From: Clostridia bacterium
Lineage (GTDB): Bacteria > Bacillota > Clostridia > Christensenellales > CAG-917
Length of the DNA stretch: 64,000 nt
Direction: 5' to 3'
Assembly (NCBI GenBank): GCA_900763875.1
Contig: CAAFLX010000037.1
Location: 24,959 to 88,958 of the forward strand
Of the stretch, positions 1 through 8,540 are shown piece by piece (within the stretch, counting starts at the first letter, position 1; each line of letters begins with the position of its first letter). Position numbers and translations under genes: made by a program. A model generated the notes under the pieces. That model was given only the letters and a program-made list of their open reading frames with translations. It had not been told where the DNA came from and searched no databases.

Positions 1-295
1 TGAACACAACCATTTGCCTCACGTCCTCGTTGGCGTTGATTTTGTCAACGAGTTTTTGAAGTTTGGGCGGCAGCTTACGCTTTTTTGCAGGTGCGCTTTG
101 CGCCGCGCTATCGAGGTTTTGCGCGTTGTCGGCTGTTTTGTCCTCGTCACAAGTCGGGATTTGATCGTCCGCGCTTTTTGGCGTGAGAGAGTCCGATTGT
201 TTCAAATCGTCAGGTTTTTCATCGTCCTTTTGGGTGGGAGGATTTTTGATTTCAAATTCGTCGGCGCGAGCCGCGTCGCTTTTGTTTTCGTCCAT
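1..295 (-). CDS. Hypothetical protein, N-terminal part only (runs off the left edge)
   Basis: The reverse strand is open from an ATG at 295 to the window edge (98 codons). The preceding bases contain a purine-rich GGACGG about 8 nt upstream, a weak ribosome site. The visible protein begins MDENKSD and is a low-complexity acidic/polar segment rich in D, E, K, S and Q for about 70 residues, then becomes basic (AKKRKLPPKLQKLVDKIN). This looks like a disordered leader in front of a domain that lies outside the window. I do not recognise the family and give no function. An overlapping plus-strand reading of the same bases is hydrophobic but lacks the codon pattern of the neighbours. Confidence 0.6.
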   Translation of the reverse strand, partial: MDENKSDAARADEFEIKNPPTQKDDEKPDDLKQSDSLTPKSADDQIPTCDEDKTADNAQNLDSAAQSAPAKKRKLPPKLQKLVDKINANEDVRQMVVF

Positions 296-359
296 ATTTT
301 TCCGTCCTTATATAAGGAATATATCCTGATACAAATTTTAGTATTCGATATGGCGGTTG

Positions 360-1169
360 TCAATAATTTATTTTTTCAAGCACGCAAAGTCGGAAATCTG
401 CGGTGAGAGATAGCTCGGTTTTGCGCTTGACGTCGTCAACGGACGACTTCGGCGCGCGGTAGACATAGGGCGTCATCGTGAGTAGGTCGGCTATCTGCTT
501 GGACGAGGTCAGCTTGAAAGTGTAGGTCAGCTCCTTTTGGTCGGCAAGATAGAGGTTGCTCTTTGGTAGGTCGGTTGCCACATCACGCACGTTGGCGTAG
601 AGGGCGCGGCGAAGTTCGAGAAGATGATTTTCACACGGATACGCCAAAATAAGCATTCCGCCTTGTTTCAAAATGCGAGTGTATTCGTCCATTGCAAAGG
701 GCGAGAATACGCAAATCACCACGTCGGCAAAATTGTCGGGCAGGGGAATATCGTACACGCTCGCCACGGCGCACTCGGCGGCTTTGTTGCGTTTGGAACA
801 TATTTTCACCGCGCTTTTGGATACGTCAAGAGCAACGTAGACGTCCTTTGGGTTGTTGCGTTCACCTATTATCGAGGAAAGATAAAAGCCCGTGCCGCAA
901 CCTGCGTCCACTATCGTCACGGGACGGTTGAACCTGAAATGAATCTCGTTTGCAATCTCCTCTGCAAGAGGCAGATAAAATCCGCAATCGAGAAAATCGC
1001 GGCGCGCTCGCACCATGTCGGGATTGTCCCCCGGCGCATTGGATTTGGGCGGAAGAAGATAAAAATAACCCTCTTTTGCACGGTCAAAAAGATGCCCGTT
1101 TTGGCATACGGCATCGCGACCTTGCTCGAAAAGAGGCGTTTTGCATTTGGGACATAACAGGTGTAGCAT
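360..1169 (-). CDS. rlmA: 23S rRNA (guanine-N1)-methyltransferase, RlmA family
   Basis: 269 residues. The N-terminus carries the family zinc finger: CPKC at residues 6-9, then C22 and H26, followed by the diagnostic FDRAKEGYFYLLPP and ARRDFLDCGFYLPL blocks. A class I SAM fold follows, with motif I VDAGCGTGFYLSS near residues 86-98. RlmA proteins methylate N1 of a guanine in helix 35 of 23S rRNA (G745 or G748 depending on subfamily); the exact position cannot be read here. The gene is divergent from the U32 gene. Its ATG lies 6 nt after a TATAAT box with no Shine-Dalgarno sequence, suggesting a leaderless mRNA. Length and motif order fit the family. Confidence 0.9.
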   Translation of the reverse strand: MLHLLCPKCKTPLFEQGRDAVCQNGHLFDRAKEGYFYLLPPKSNAPGDNPDMVRARRDFLDCGFYLPLAEEIANEIHFRFNRPVTIVDAGCGTGFYLSSIIGERNNPKDVYVALDVSKSAVKICSKRNKAAECAVASVYDIPLPDNFADVVICVFSPFAMDEYTRILKQGGMLILAYPCENHLLELRRALYANVRDVATDLPKSNLYLADQKELTYTFKLTSSKQIADLLTMTPYVYRAPKSSVDDVKRKTELSLTADFRLCVLEKINY

Positions 1170-1175
1170 GCAAAA

Positions 1176-1203
1176 ATTATAGCATTTTTTTCAAATTGCG
1201 CAA
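1176..1203 (-). promoter_or_regulatory. Promoter of rlmA, leaderless type
   Basis: On the reverse strand: TTGCGC (1203-1198), 16-bp spacer, TATAAT (1181-1176) preceded by TG plus one base (extended -10). Six bases separate the -10 box from the ATG, so the expected transcription start is at or next to the A of the ATG. Confidence 0.7.
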
Positions 1204-1221
1204 ACGATTTGCATAGGGTGA

Positions 1222-1250
1222 TTGCAAGCAATCTTGTCGTGTGCTATACT
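1222..1250 (+). promoter_or_regulatory. Promoter of the U32 gene, leaderless type
   Basis: TTGCAA (1222-1227), 17-bp spacer, TATACT (1245-1250). The ATG follows after 6 nt (1257). No Shine-Dalgarno sequence lies between; an upstream in-frame start at 1209 would lie 5' of the promoter and is rejected. Confidence 0.75.
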
Positions 1251-1256
1251 GAAAAT

Positions 1257-3425
1257 ATGTTGGAACTATTAGCACCCGCAGGAGATAGAGAGGCTTTTGA
1301 CGTTGCAATCGCAAGCGGAGCGGACGCCGTGTATCTCGGGCTTGACAACTTCAACGCGCGTATGAAAGCGCAAAACTTTGACTGCGACAACATCGCGGAG
1401 GTTGTCGCATACGCGCATTTTTACGGCGTGAAAGTGTACGTCACAATCAACACCATTTTGCAAAATCAAGAGTTTAGCGAACTGATTTCGCTTGTTAAAG
1501 TGGCGGTTGATGCAAAAGTTGACGCATTCTTGGTGCAGGATTTGGGCGTTTGCAAAGTGCTCAAAGAAACCTTTGACGGCATTGTTTTGCACGCAAGCAC
1601 GCAGCTTGGCGTGCACAATCTGCTCGGCGCGCAAATGGCACAAAAGGCAGGATTTTCTAGAGTGGTGCTGTCAAGAGAAACTAAACTCGAAGATATAAAA
1701 GCCATAAAGCAAAACACCGATTTGGAAATCGAATACTTTGTGCAAGGCGCGCTGTGCGTGGCGTTTTCGGGCAATTGCTATCTGTCTGCAAAAGAGCAAA
1801 ACGCAAGCGGAAACAGGGGGCTTTGCAAGCAACTTTGCCGTTTGCCCTATCGCGCCGCTGTCGGGGGCAAAACCTATGACGGATATTTGTTGAGCGCAAG
1901 GGATTTGTGTTTGTACTCGTCCATAAAGGAGCTTGCTGACGCCGGTGTGTGCTCGTTCAAAATCGAGGGTAGGCTCAGAAGAAAAGGCTATGTCGCGTGT
2001 GCGGTGCAGACGTATCGCAAAGCTATCGACGAGGCAGAAAAAGGGAATAGTGTAAGGCTCGACGACAAGAGCAAAAGCATGCTGAAAACCGCTTTTTCAA
2101 GAGGTGAGTACCTTGAGCGCGCCTACCTCGACGAGGGGACTCCAAAGGCGATTGAAAAGAGATTCAACAACCACGTCGGCGTGAAAATCGGCGCGGTGCG
2201 GAGCGTAAAAGAGTTTAAGGACGGGCTTTTTGAGATTGTCGTTGCCACAAAATATCCGCTCGCAAAAGGTGACGGACTCAAATTTTTTGACGGCGATAAG
2301 GAAAAAGCAAGCCTCGGAATCGGCGAGCCGAAAGCGTGCGGAATCGGCGCGTACTCGTTTGTCACAAAAACCAAGGTGAAAGTCGGTTGGCAGGTCAATC
2401 TCATATTGGACGCAAGGCTAGATGAGGAGATTTTGAGGGTGCAACGGAGCGTGCCGATAAGGCTCGAAGTCGTGGCGAAAGTCGGGTTGCCGCTTGCAAT
2501 CAAAGCGATTTTCGACAAGGACGGAAAGCAAATCGAAGTTGAAAAACACACCGAACAATGCCTTGAAAAGGCACTCAACGCGCCTATGAGCGCAAACGAC
2601 GTTGCGGCGGCTTGCTCCAAGGTGGGAGATAGCGGTTTCGAGGTTGAAAGATGCGACGTTTCCACCGACGGCGTTTTTGTTGCAAAGTCGGTTGTAAACG
2701 CTTTGCGCCGTGACGTGCTGAAAGAGTTGAAAGAGAAAATCGTGCTTTCAAACGCGCCCCAAAAGGTTGTGTTCAGCAAGGAAAAAGCGGACGAGTTTGC
2801 CACCTTGCTTGCAGGCGTAAAGGACGTTGACAAATGCAACGTTCACGTTGTGAAAAGCGAAAATCTGTCAAGCAAACTCGTTAGGCACGGCGAGAAGTTT
2901 TTGCTTAAACCCGACGTTTATAGTGCGCAAAACATACGAAAAACCCTTGATTTGTTTGGAATCGGCATAGACGACGTAATTTTGGATTTGCCGATTTACG
3001 CAAGCGGAAAGGACTTGAAAGTGCTTGAAGCGGCTATTGCCGAGAGCGGTGTAAAACGCCTTGCAAGCGAGAATATATACGGGCTTTATTTTTCAAAGAA
3101 GGGCTTTGAGGTTGTGTGCGGACAAGGGCACAATATCGCCAACGTTTTTGCCGTGCATATGACAAAAGATTTGGGCGCAAGCGCATACGTTCCTTCGTGC
3201 GAATACAAGGATTTTTTTGCGGACGAGTGCCTTTTGAGGCTCGCAACAGACGAGGATGTTCCGCTTATGGCCTTTGCGCATTGCCCGTACAAGACAATAT
3301 TCGACTGCGAGTGCGCTAGCTGCGCCTACAAGCCCAATCTCGTCATATCGCGCGAAAACCGTAAGTACGCCGTGCGCCGAGTGCGCCTTGCAACTTGCCG
3401 TTTCGAGCTGTATCCGCTTGACTAA
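1257..3425 (+). CDS. Peptidase U32 family protein, RlhA-like
   Basis: 722 residues. Begins MLELLAPAGDREAF, the classic U32 start, and carries the family signature near residue 160 (EYFVQGALCVAFSGNCYLS). Cysteines in GLCKQLC and a C-terminal cluster (CPYK..CECASC) fit the cysteine set that holds an Fe-S cluster in RlhA/TrhP-type U32 proteins. Its long C-terminal part after the TIM-barrel fits the DUF3656-containing form, whose E. coli member RlhA hydroxylates C2501 of 23S rRNA. The family name 'peptidase' is historical; RNA hydroxylation is the better guess, but the substrate is inferred. Divergent from another 23S rRNA modification gene (rlmA), which supports an rRNA role. Confidence 0.85.
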   Translation: MLELLAPAGDREAFDVAIASGADAVYLGLDNFNARMKAQNFDCDNIAEVVAYAHFYGVKVYVTINTILQNQEFSELISLVKVAVDAKVDAFLVQDLGVCKVLKETFDGIVLHASTQLGVHNLLGAQMAQKAGFSRVVLSRETKLEDIKAIKQNTDLEIEYFVQGALCVAFSGNCYLSAKEQNASGNRGLCKQLCRLPYRAAVGGKTYDGYLLSARDLCLYSSIKELADAGVCSFKIEGRLRRKGYVACAVQTYRKAIDEAEKGNSVRLDDKSKSMLKTAFSRGEYLERAYLDEGTPKAIEKRFNNHVGVKIGAVRSVKEFKDGLFEIVVATKYPLAKGDGLKFFDGDKEKASLGIGEPKACGIGAYSFVTKTKVKVGWQVNLILDARLDEEILRVQRSVPIRLEVVAKVGLPLAIKAIFDKDGKQIEVEKHTEQCLEKALNAPMSANDVAAACSKVGDSGFEVERCDVSTDGVFVAKSVVNALRRDVLKELKEKIVLSNAPQKVVFSKEKADEFATLLAGVKDVDKCNVHVVKSENLSSKLVRHGEKFLLKPDVYSAQNIRKTLDLFGIGIDDVILDLPIYASGKDLKVLEAAIAESGVKRLASENIYGLYFSKKGFEVVCGQGHNIANVFAVHMTKDLGASAYVPSCEYKDFFADECLLRLATDEDVPLMAFAHCPYKTIFDCECASCAYKPNLVISRENRKYAVRRVRLATCRFELYPLD

Positions 3426-3450
3426 TTTATCCGCAAAATCTATTTTAGGC

Positions 3451-3479
3451 TTGTCAAAAGCAATGCGGTGTGATAATAT
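3451..3479 (+). promoter_or_regulatory. Promoter of the ferredoxin gene
   Basis: TTGTCA (3451-3456), 17-bp spacer, TAATAT (3474-3479). A leader of about 35 nt with a strong Shine-Dalgarno site (TAAGGAG, 3507-3513) follows, so this is a conventional leader unlike the upstream U32 gene. Confidence 0.65.
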
Positions 3480-3521
3480 AGGGACAAGCGAAAGCGAATA
3501 TTTTTGTAAGGAGATAAAACT

Positions 3522-3692
3522 ATGCCCAGAGTTATCAGCGATGAGTGCATCCAATGCGGTGCGTGCGCAGATACTTGCCCTGTCGGAGCAATCGCAGAAG
3601 GCGACAGCAAATACGTTGTCGATCCCGAGCAATGCATCGATTGCGGAGCTTGTGAGGACGGCTGCCCCGTCGGCGCAATCAAGGAAGCGTAA
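3522..3692 (+). CDS. 2[4Fe-4S] ferredoxin
   Basis: 56 residues, MPRVISDECIQCGACADTCP onward. Two CxxCxxCxxxCP motifs (C9-C12-C15-C19 and C38-C41-C44-C48, each followed by proline) each bind one [4Fe-4S] cluster, the layout of clostridial bacterial ferredoxins. It is a soluble low-potential electron carrier; in an organism with Rnf (rnfCDGEAB at 32-37 kb) it is a plausible Rnf electron donor, which is inference. It has its own promoter, a strong TAAGGAG site 8 nt before the ATG, and a strong terminator right after, so it is monocistronic. Confidence 0.95.
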   Translation: MPRVISDECIQCGACADTCPVGAIAEGDSKYVVDPEQCIDCGACEDGCPVGAIKEA

Positions 3693-3710
3693 TTGCAACA
3701 AAAGTAAATA

Positions 3711-3740
3711 AAAAACGGTGCGTTTCCCGCACCGTTTTTT
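3711..3740 (+). terminator. Rho-independent terminator after ferredoxin
   Basis: Perfect 7-bp stem CGGTGCG (3716-3722) / CGCACCG (3728-3734), 5-nt loop, flanked by an A-run and six T residues. Confidence 0.9.
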
Positions 3741-4173
3741 ATATGTAGGGAATAGTATTGTTTGTTTTTGATATTCGAATATAAGATTAAGTATTTGTAT
3801 TAATAAGAAAACAAATTGTGTTTAGATATTTTGATTTCAAAAAAAATGTTTGGGACAGATGAATCATCACAAAATTCCGATAAAAATGAAGTAAAAAATC
3901 ACAAAAATTCCCAAAATAAGTGTCGGAGAGCAGAAAAATTGAACTTTTTGCACAGCGTTTGTCGTTGTGATAAAATATATGTACCCATATGTCCAAAAAT
4001 ATCGAACAAATGTTGCGAATGTCGAGATTCTGGGAGAAAATTGGAAAAAAATGGGAAAATTTGTAAAAAAATATTGTGAAATCGGTTGATTATATGGTGG
4101 GGCTATGCTAATTTTTTTATAATACAAATGCAAGAAAAACACCGCTTTTTGTGCGGTTTTTGCAGGGTTGCCT
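3741..4173. other. AT-rich intergenic region with promoter and attenuator-like hairpin
   Basis: No convincing gene: the open frames here are AT-rich and lack ribosome sites. It holds a promoter at 3948-3976 (TTGCAC, 17 bp, TAAAAT), giving the next gene a leader of about 200 nt. Near the end of that leader is a small hairpin, ACCGC (4141-4145)/GCGGT (4153-4157) followed by four Ts, resembling an attenuator. A second TATAAT sits at 4118-4123. I see no recognisable riboswitch core. Confidence 0.5.
3948..3976 (+). promoter_or_regulatory. Promoter upstream of the InlB-repeat protein gene
   Basis: TTGCAC (3948-3953), 17-bp spacer, TAAAAT (3971-3976). Expected start near 3983, leaving a long untranslated leader. 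Confidence 0.55.
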
Positions 4174-4191
4174 ATGGCAAAAGAGGGAATT

Positions 4192-7100
4192 ATGGGAAAA
4201 CTTAAAAACAGAGATTTTGCCGTTTGGATACGGCTCTTTTTTTGTGTGGCATTGATTGCCCTTTGTATTCTTACGCTTTGCTGCTGTGACAAAGAAGACG
4301 TTGACAGTTTGTTTCAGCCGAGCAATTTTTGCGTGACTTTCGTTTTGAACAACGGTGAAGAAAACGTCGTTTGGCACAAGGGCGACGCCGTGCCGACTCC
4401 CCATAAGAAAGATTGCGAATTTGTGTGTTGGTGCTCCGACGAGGCTTTGATGGCGAAAACCGACCTCGATTTTGCCAAGTTGAATCTTGTAAACAGCATC
4501 ACGCTCTATGCAAAGTGGCGCGAATTTGACGATATGTCGAGCGTGGTTTTTGAGGACGCCGAGTTTGTATATGACAAAATGCCGCACGCTTTGAAAGTCA
4601 AAAATATCCCGGACGGCGCAAGCGTGACATATGACAAGAAAAACGAGCAGATTGCCGCAGGTAAGTATGAAATCACCGCAACGGTAAAAGCCGACGGCTT
4701 TAAGGATTTTGTCAAGATGGCGACGCTCACAATCAAGAAAGCAAAAGTTGAAAACTTGACGTTCGAGGACGAGCAATTCATTTGGGACAACGACAAGAAA
4801 TTCGGGTTGTACGTTGGCGGCGATATCCCCGACGAGGACAAAGTCAGCTATGAGGGCAACGGACAAAGCGAGGTGGGCGAGCATAGCGTAATCGCCAAAT
4901 TCGAGGTGAGCGACAACTTCGAGCCGATTGCGGATATGACGGCAACGCTCGTGATAAAAGAGAAATATTTTGAAGTGACTTTTGACGACGGAATATCGCC
5001 TGCAACCGTTGTCAGCGTTGGGCACGGCAAGGCGGTTGAGGATATGCCCACTCCCACGCAAAAGGTGGGATATGCGGCAAAATGGGATAGGGACAGCGTT
5101 GAAAACGTGCTTGAAAATATCACCGTAAATGCCGAATATATCCCGATAGAATACACAATATCCTTTATGTCGGACGGCGAGGAAGTGAAAAAGACGACCT
5201 ACAATATCGAAAGTGCGGTTGAGTTTGAAAACGCAACGCGCGAGCACTATACTTTTGAAGGTTGGTTTGAAAAGCAAGCTCCCGTTGAGCGTGTGCTCGG
5301 ACTTGATATAGGCAATTACGGCGACAAAGTGTTTTATGCAAGGTGGATTGCAAACGACTATTTTGTCACCTATCACTTGGACGGCGGACTCAACAGCGAG
5401 GTAAACGTAAACTTTGAGGACAAATACAAGTTTACAATCGAGAGCGACGCGCTCAAACTTGCCGACGCCGAAAAAGAGTTTTATATTTTCGAGGGCTGGT
5501 TTACGAGCGAAAACTTCGAGGGCGAAAGGGTGGTTGCGCTCAACAAGGGCGCGTGCAGCAACCTCGATTTGTACGCCAAGTGGTCGGCGCAAAAATTTGA
5601 AATACACTATGAGTTGGCAGGCGGAAATAACAATGAAAACAATCCGCTTTTCACCACTATTGAGAGTGATGAAATCGTATTGCTTGCCCCAAGCAAGGCG
5701 CACTACGATTTTGTGTGCTGGACGGATAGGGCAAACGGCAAAGTTGACAAAATTGCTGCGCACAACGTCAAGCAAATCTATCTGATTGCAGTGTGGAGCG
5801 CAACAAAATATGAGATAACCTATCATCTTTTTGGCGGCGAAAACAGCGAGAATAAGCCGTATTTCACAATCGAGGATGAGGATATTTTGCTTTTAGAGCC
5901 GTCAAAGCGCGGATATAAGTTTGTCGGTTGGTTTGAAAATGCCGATTTTTCGGGCGAAAAGATAGAGAAAATCGAGTGTTCGCAGGCAAGAAATATCGAG
6001 CTGTTTGCAAAGTGGGAGATTGAAACGTATCAAATCGTTTTGGACGCAAACGGCGGTGAAAACGTGCAAAATCCGTCATTCTACACGGTTGAATCTGAAA
6101 ATATCGTGCTGAACAATCCGACAAGAAAAGGATATAAATTCGAGGGCTGGTTTGACAAAGCCGGGCGCAAAATCGAAAATATAGACAAGGGGAGCGTCGG
6201 CGGCGTTTCGCTGGCGGCAAAATGGAGCGTCATAGAATATACGATAGTGTTCGATTCAAACGGCGGTTTGACATTTGAGCCGATTAGATATACGGTTGAG
6301 AGTGAAACTGTGGAATTAAAACCGTCAGTAAAAGCCCACTACGTTTTCGGCGGTTGGTTTGATGAGGGCGGCAACAAGGTTGAAAGAGTGGAAAAAGGCT
6401 CTGTCGGCAACTTGAATCTCAAAGCGAATTGGGTTGCGAAAGAGTATGAAATCACCTTTGATTCAAAGGGCGGAAACGAGGTGAAATCAATGTTCTACAC
6501 CATTGAAACGCCAAGTTTCGACTTGCCGAGCTGCTCTCGTAATAACTATAATTTTGTGGGTTGGTTCGGCTCGGACGGCGGCGAGGTGAAAAGAATCGAG
6601 CGCGGCAGTTTCGGAGATATGCTCCTCGTTGCAAAATGGAGCGCAAAAAGCTATACGGTCACGTTTGAATCAAACGGCGGAAGCAAAGTTGAGAATATGA
6701 CTTATTGTGGGGATTCCTCCTGTTTTGTATTGCCGACTCCCACAAGAGATTACTACAAATTTGACGGCTGGTTTGAAAGCGCGGATTTGAGCGGCGGCGC
6801 AATCTCCTCGTTCTCAACAAACAAAGACACAACTTTGTATGCAAAATGGACTCCGCTCGAATACATTGTGACTTTTGATTCAAATGGCGGCAACGAGGTG
6901 AAAGCGTGTATCTATACGGTCGAATCGGATGATATCGTGCTTGTCGAGCCGCAGAAAGACGGATTTGTTTTCGATGGGTGGTATGCAGGCGATACAAAGG
7001 TTGAAAAGATTGCCAAAGGATCGCACGGCGATTTGGTTTTGACGGCGCGTTGGAGCGAAGTTGTCGCACCATCGGATTTTACCGTTGAAAACGGTGTTCT

Positions 7101-7899
7101 AACCGCATACAACGGCACTGATACAACAATAATCATTCACGCAATCGAGGGCGGTGAAAGTGTGCGCTCCGTTGCAAAATCAACTTTCGACAGCGTGCGT
7201 GCAAGCGTAACGGAAATTGTCATAGACGAGGGCGTTGAGAGCGTCGAAAGGGGCACTTTTGACGGTATGAGCGCACTTGAAACGCTCGTTTTGCCCTCCA
7301 CAATCAAGACGATGTATAGAGGTATGCTCAAAGATTGCGCGTCTCTTGCCAATTTGACCGTTCCGTTTGCATCGTTTGCCGTGACTGACGAGAATGCTAC
7401 CGAGGGCACGAAGTATGTTGCAAACAACGGAGAAAACGTATTTAGTTTCGGGTTCTTGTTTGTTGCCCAAAAGGGTGATTCTCTTATTATTGATAGCAAT
7501 AAATCAGATGTTTTTAATTTATATTTTGAGCATGCGGCTACTCAAAAAATCAAAACTATAACAACATTAAAAGCGTATATACCGCAATCTTTGACTAGCG
7601 TAAAAATCCTTGGAGGCGATATTTGCAAGAAAGCGTTTCTTGAAATGGGAATACGTGATATCGTTTTAGGCAAAGACATTTGCGTTGTGGAAGATATGGC
7701 TTTTGCAAAAATGCCGAATTTGACAAGCGTTGAAATTGAAAATGCACAAGTCAAGTTTTGCACGTCGGTTTTCTCCGCCAGCGACAACGCGGTCGTATAT
7801 CTTGCAAACGCCGAACAAAAGGAGTTGTTTGTCAAAAACAATCAAAACTATTCGGATAGAGTGCAAATCAAACAGGTTGCCTCAAACGGGCAGGTGTGA
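4192..7899 (+). CDS. Secreted surface protein with MBG-like and InlB B-repeats and a BspA-type C-terminus
   Basis: 1235 residues from the ATG at 4192, chosen for the AGAGGG site 4 nt upstream; an in-frame ATG at 4174 is possible. A basic N-terminus and hydrophobic segment (residues about 10-32, ending in CCC) act as a signal; the position before the cysteines is not a standard lipobox. One InlB-type repeat (about 45-115) is followed by two MBG-like modules (about 119-255), then ten tandem repeats of about 68 residues (to about 955), each with an FxSNGG-type strand, a GY/F-x-F-x-GW core and an AKW end. The tail (about 975-1235) resembles leucine-rich BspA repeats. No LPXTG anchor is seen. Families of this type are adhesive or wall-associated in gut bacteria; ligand unknown. 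Confidence 0.85.
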   Translation: MGKLKNRDFAVWIRLFFCVALIALCILTLCCCDKEDVDSLFQPSNFCVTFVLNNGEENVVWHKGDAVPTPHKKDCEFVCWCSDEALMAKTDLDFAKLNLVNSITLYAKWREFDDMSSVVFEDAEFVYDKMPHALKVKNIPDGASVTYDKKNEQIAAGKYEITATVKADGFKDFVKMATLTIKKAKVENLTFEDEQFIWDNDKKFGLYVGGDIPDEDKVSYEGNGQSEVGEHSVIAKFEVSDNFEPIADMTATLVIKEKYFEVTFDDGISPATVVSVGHGKAVEDMPTPTQKVGYAAKWDRDSVENVLENITVNAEYIPIEYTISFMSDGEEVKKTTYNIESAVEFENATREHYTFEGWFEKQAPVERVLGLDIGNYGDKVFYARWIANDYFVTYHLDGGLNSEVNVNFEDKYKFTIESDALKLADAEKEFYIFEGWFTSENFEGERVVALNKGACSNLDLYAKWSAQKFEIHYELAGGNNNENNPLFTTIESDEIVLLAPSKAHYDFVCWTDRANGKVDKIAAHNVKQIYLIAVWSATKYEITYHLFGGENSENKPYFTIEDEDILLLEPSKRGYKFVGWFENADFSGEKIEKIECSQARNIELFAKWEIETYQIVLDANGGENVQNPSFYTVESENIVLNNPTRKGYKFEGWFDKAGRKIENIDKGSVGGVSLAAKWSVIEYTIVFDSNGGLTFEPIRYTVESETVELKPSVKAHYVFGGWFDEGGNKVERVEKGSVGNLNLKANWVAKEYEITFDSKGGNEVKSMFYTIETPSFDLPSCSRNNYNFVGWFGSDGGEVKRIERGSFGDMLLVAKWSAKSYTVTFESNGGSKVENMTYCGDSSCFVLPTPTRDYYKFDGWFESADLSGGAISSFSTNKDTTLYAKWTPLEYIVTFDSNGGNEVKACIYTVESDDIVLVEPQKDGFVFDGWYAGDTKVEKIAKGSHGDLVLTARWSEVVAPSDFTVENGVLTAYNGTDTTIIIHAIEGGESVRSVAKSTFDSVRASVTEIVIDEGVESVERGTFDGMSALETLVLPSTIKTMYRGMLKDCASLANLTVPFASFAVTDENATEGTKYVANNGENVFSFGFLFVAQKGDSLIIDSNKSDVFNLYFEHAATQKIKTITTLKAYIPQSLTSVKILGGDICKKAFLEMGIRDIVLGKDICVVEDMAFAKMPNLTSVEIENAQVKFCTSVFSASDNAVVYLANAEQKELFVKNNQNYSDRVQIKQVASNGQV

Positions 7900-7920
7900 T
7901 ATTATGCATACGAGGTGAAT

Positions 7921-8469
7921 ATGAACGCATTGACACTTGTACATAATGCCATAAAAGCATACGTCGGCGAGGGCGGAGTTTGCATTGACGCAACGGCAGG
8001 GCGCGGCTACGACACGGCTTTTTTGTGCGAAATCGTGGGCAAAAACGGCTCGGTGACGGCATTCGACGTGCAACAAGAGGCGGTGGACAGCACGCAAAAG
8101 TTGCTTGACGACAAAGGACTTAACGCAAGAGTGCTGCTCGATTCGCACGCAAATATGGCAAACTATTTTGAGGAAGAGAGCGTTGACTGCATCGTCTTTA
8201 ATCTCGGCTATTTACCAAAGGGCGACCACAGCGTATATACGCATTTCGAGTCCACAAAAGCGGCAATCGAATCGGGGTTGAAACTGCTCAAAAAGGGCGG
8301 ACTTATGACGGTGAGCGTCTACTATGGCGGCGACAGCGGTTATGAGGAAAAGGACGCTTTGCTCCCGTGGCTCAAAAGCCTTGACGACGAAAAATATCAA
8401 GTGCTTGCCACTTTCTTCTACAATTGGAAAAAAGATCCGCCCATACCTATTTTCATAATAAAAAACTGA
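7921..8469 (+). CDS. mnmM: Class I SAM methyltransferase, YtqB/MnmM family
   Basis: 182 residues. The start at 7921 follows CGAGGTG at 4 nt. The protein begins MNALTLVHNAIKAYV and shows motif I DATAGRGYDTAFL, a DVQQEAVDST acidic loop, and the family-specific NLGYLPKGDH and SVYYGGDSGYEEKDA blocks. B. subtilis YtqB (MnmM) methylates nm5s2U34 to mnm5s2U34 in tRNA; this assignment rests on family membership. It follows the repeat protein by 21 nt and is followed by a phosphatase gene after about 70 nt, so it may share a transcript with either. Confidence 0.8.
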   Translation: MNALTLVHNAIKAYVGEGGVCIDATAGRGYDTAFLCEIVGKNGSVTAFDVQQEAVDSTQKLLDDKGLNARVLLDSHANMANYFEEESVDCIVFNLGYLPKGDHSVYTHFESTKAAIESGLKLLKKGGLMTVSVYYGGDSGYEEKDALLPWLKSLDDEKYQVLATFFYNWKKDPPIPIFIIKN

Positions 8470-8540
8470 AAAGAGGCGGATAGAATGTCAAAAATCGCAC
8501 CGCAACGGTGAGCGGTTTGAAAAACAAAATCGAGGTTGTT

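Noticed and set aside
3816..4079. 87-codon plus-strand frame in the AT-rich region before the InlB-repeat gene
   Set aside because: Asn/Lys/Cys-rich translation, no ribosome site, and a good promoter lies in its middle.
4117..5826. Long reverse-strand open frame (569 codons) inside the InlB-repeat gene
   Set aside because: It is an antisense shadow of the repeats; the plus-strand protein has clear domain repeats and a ribosome site.
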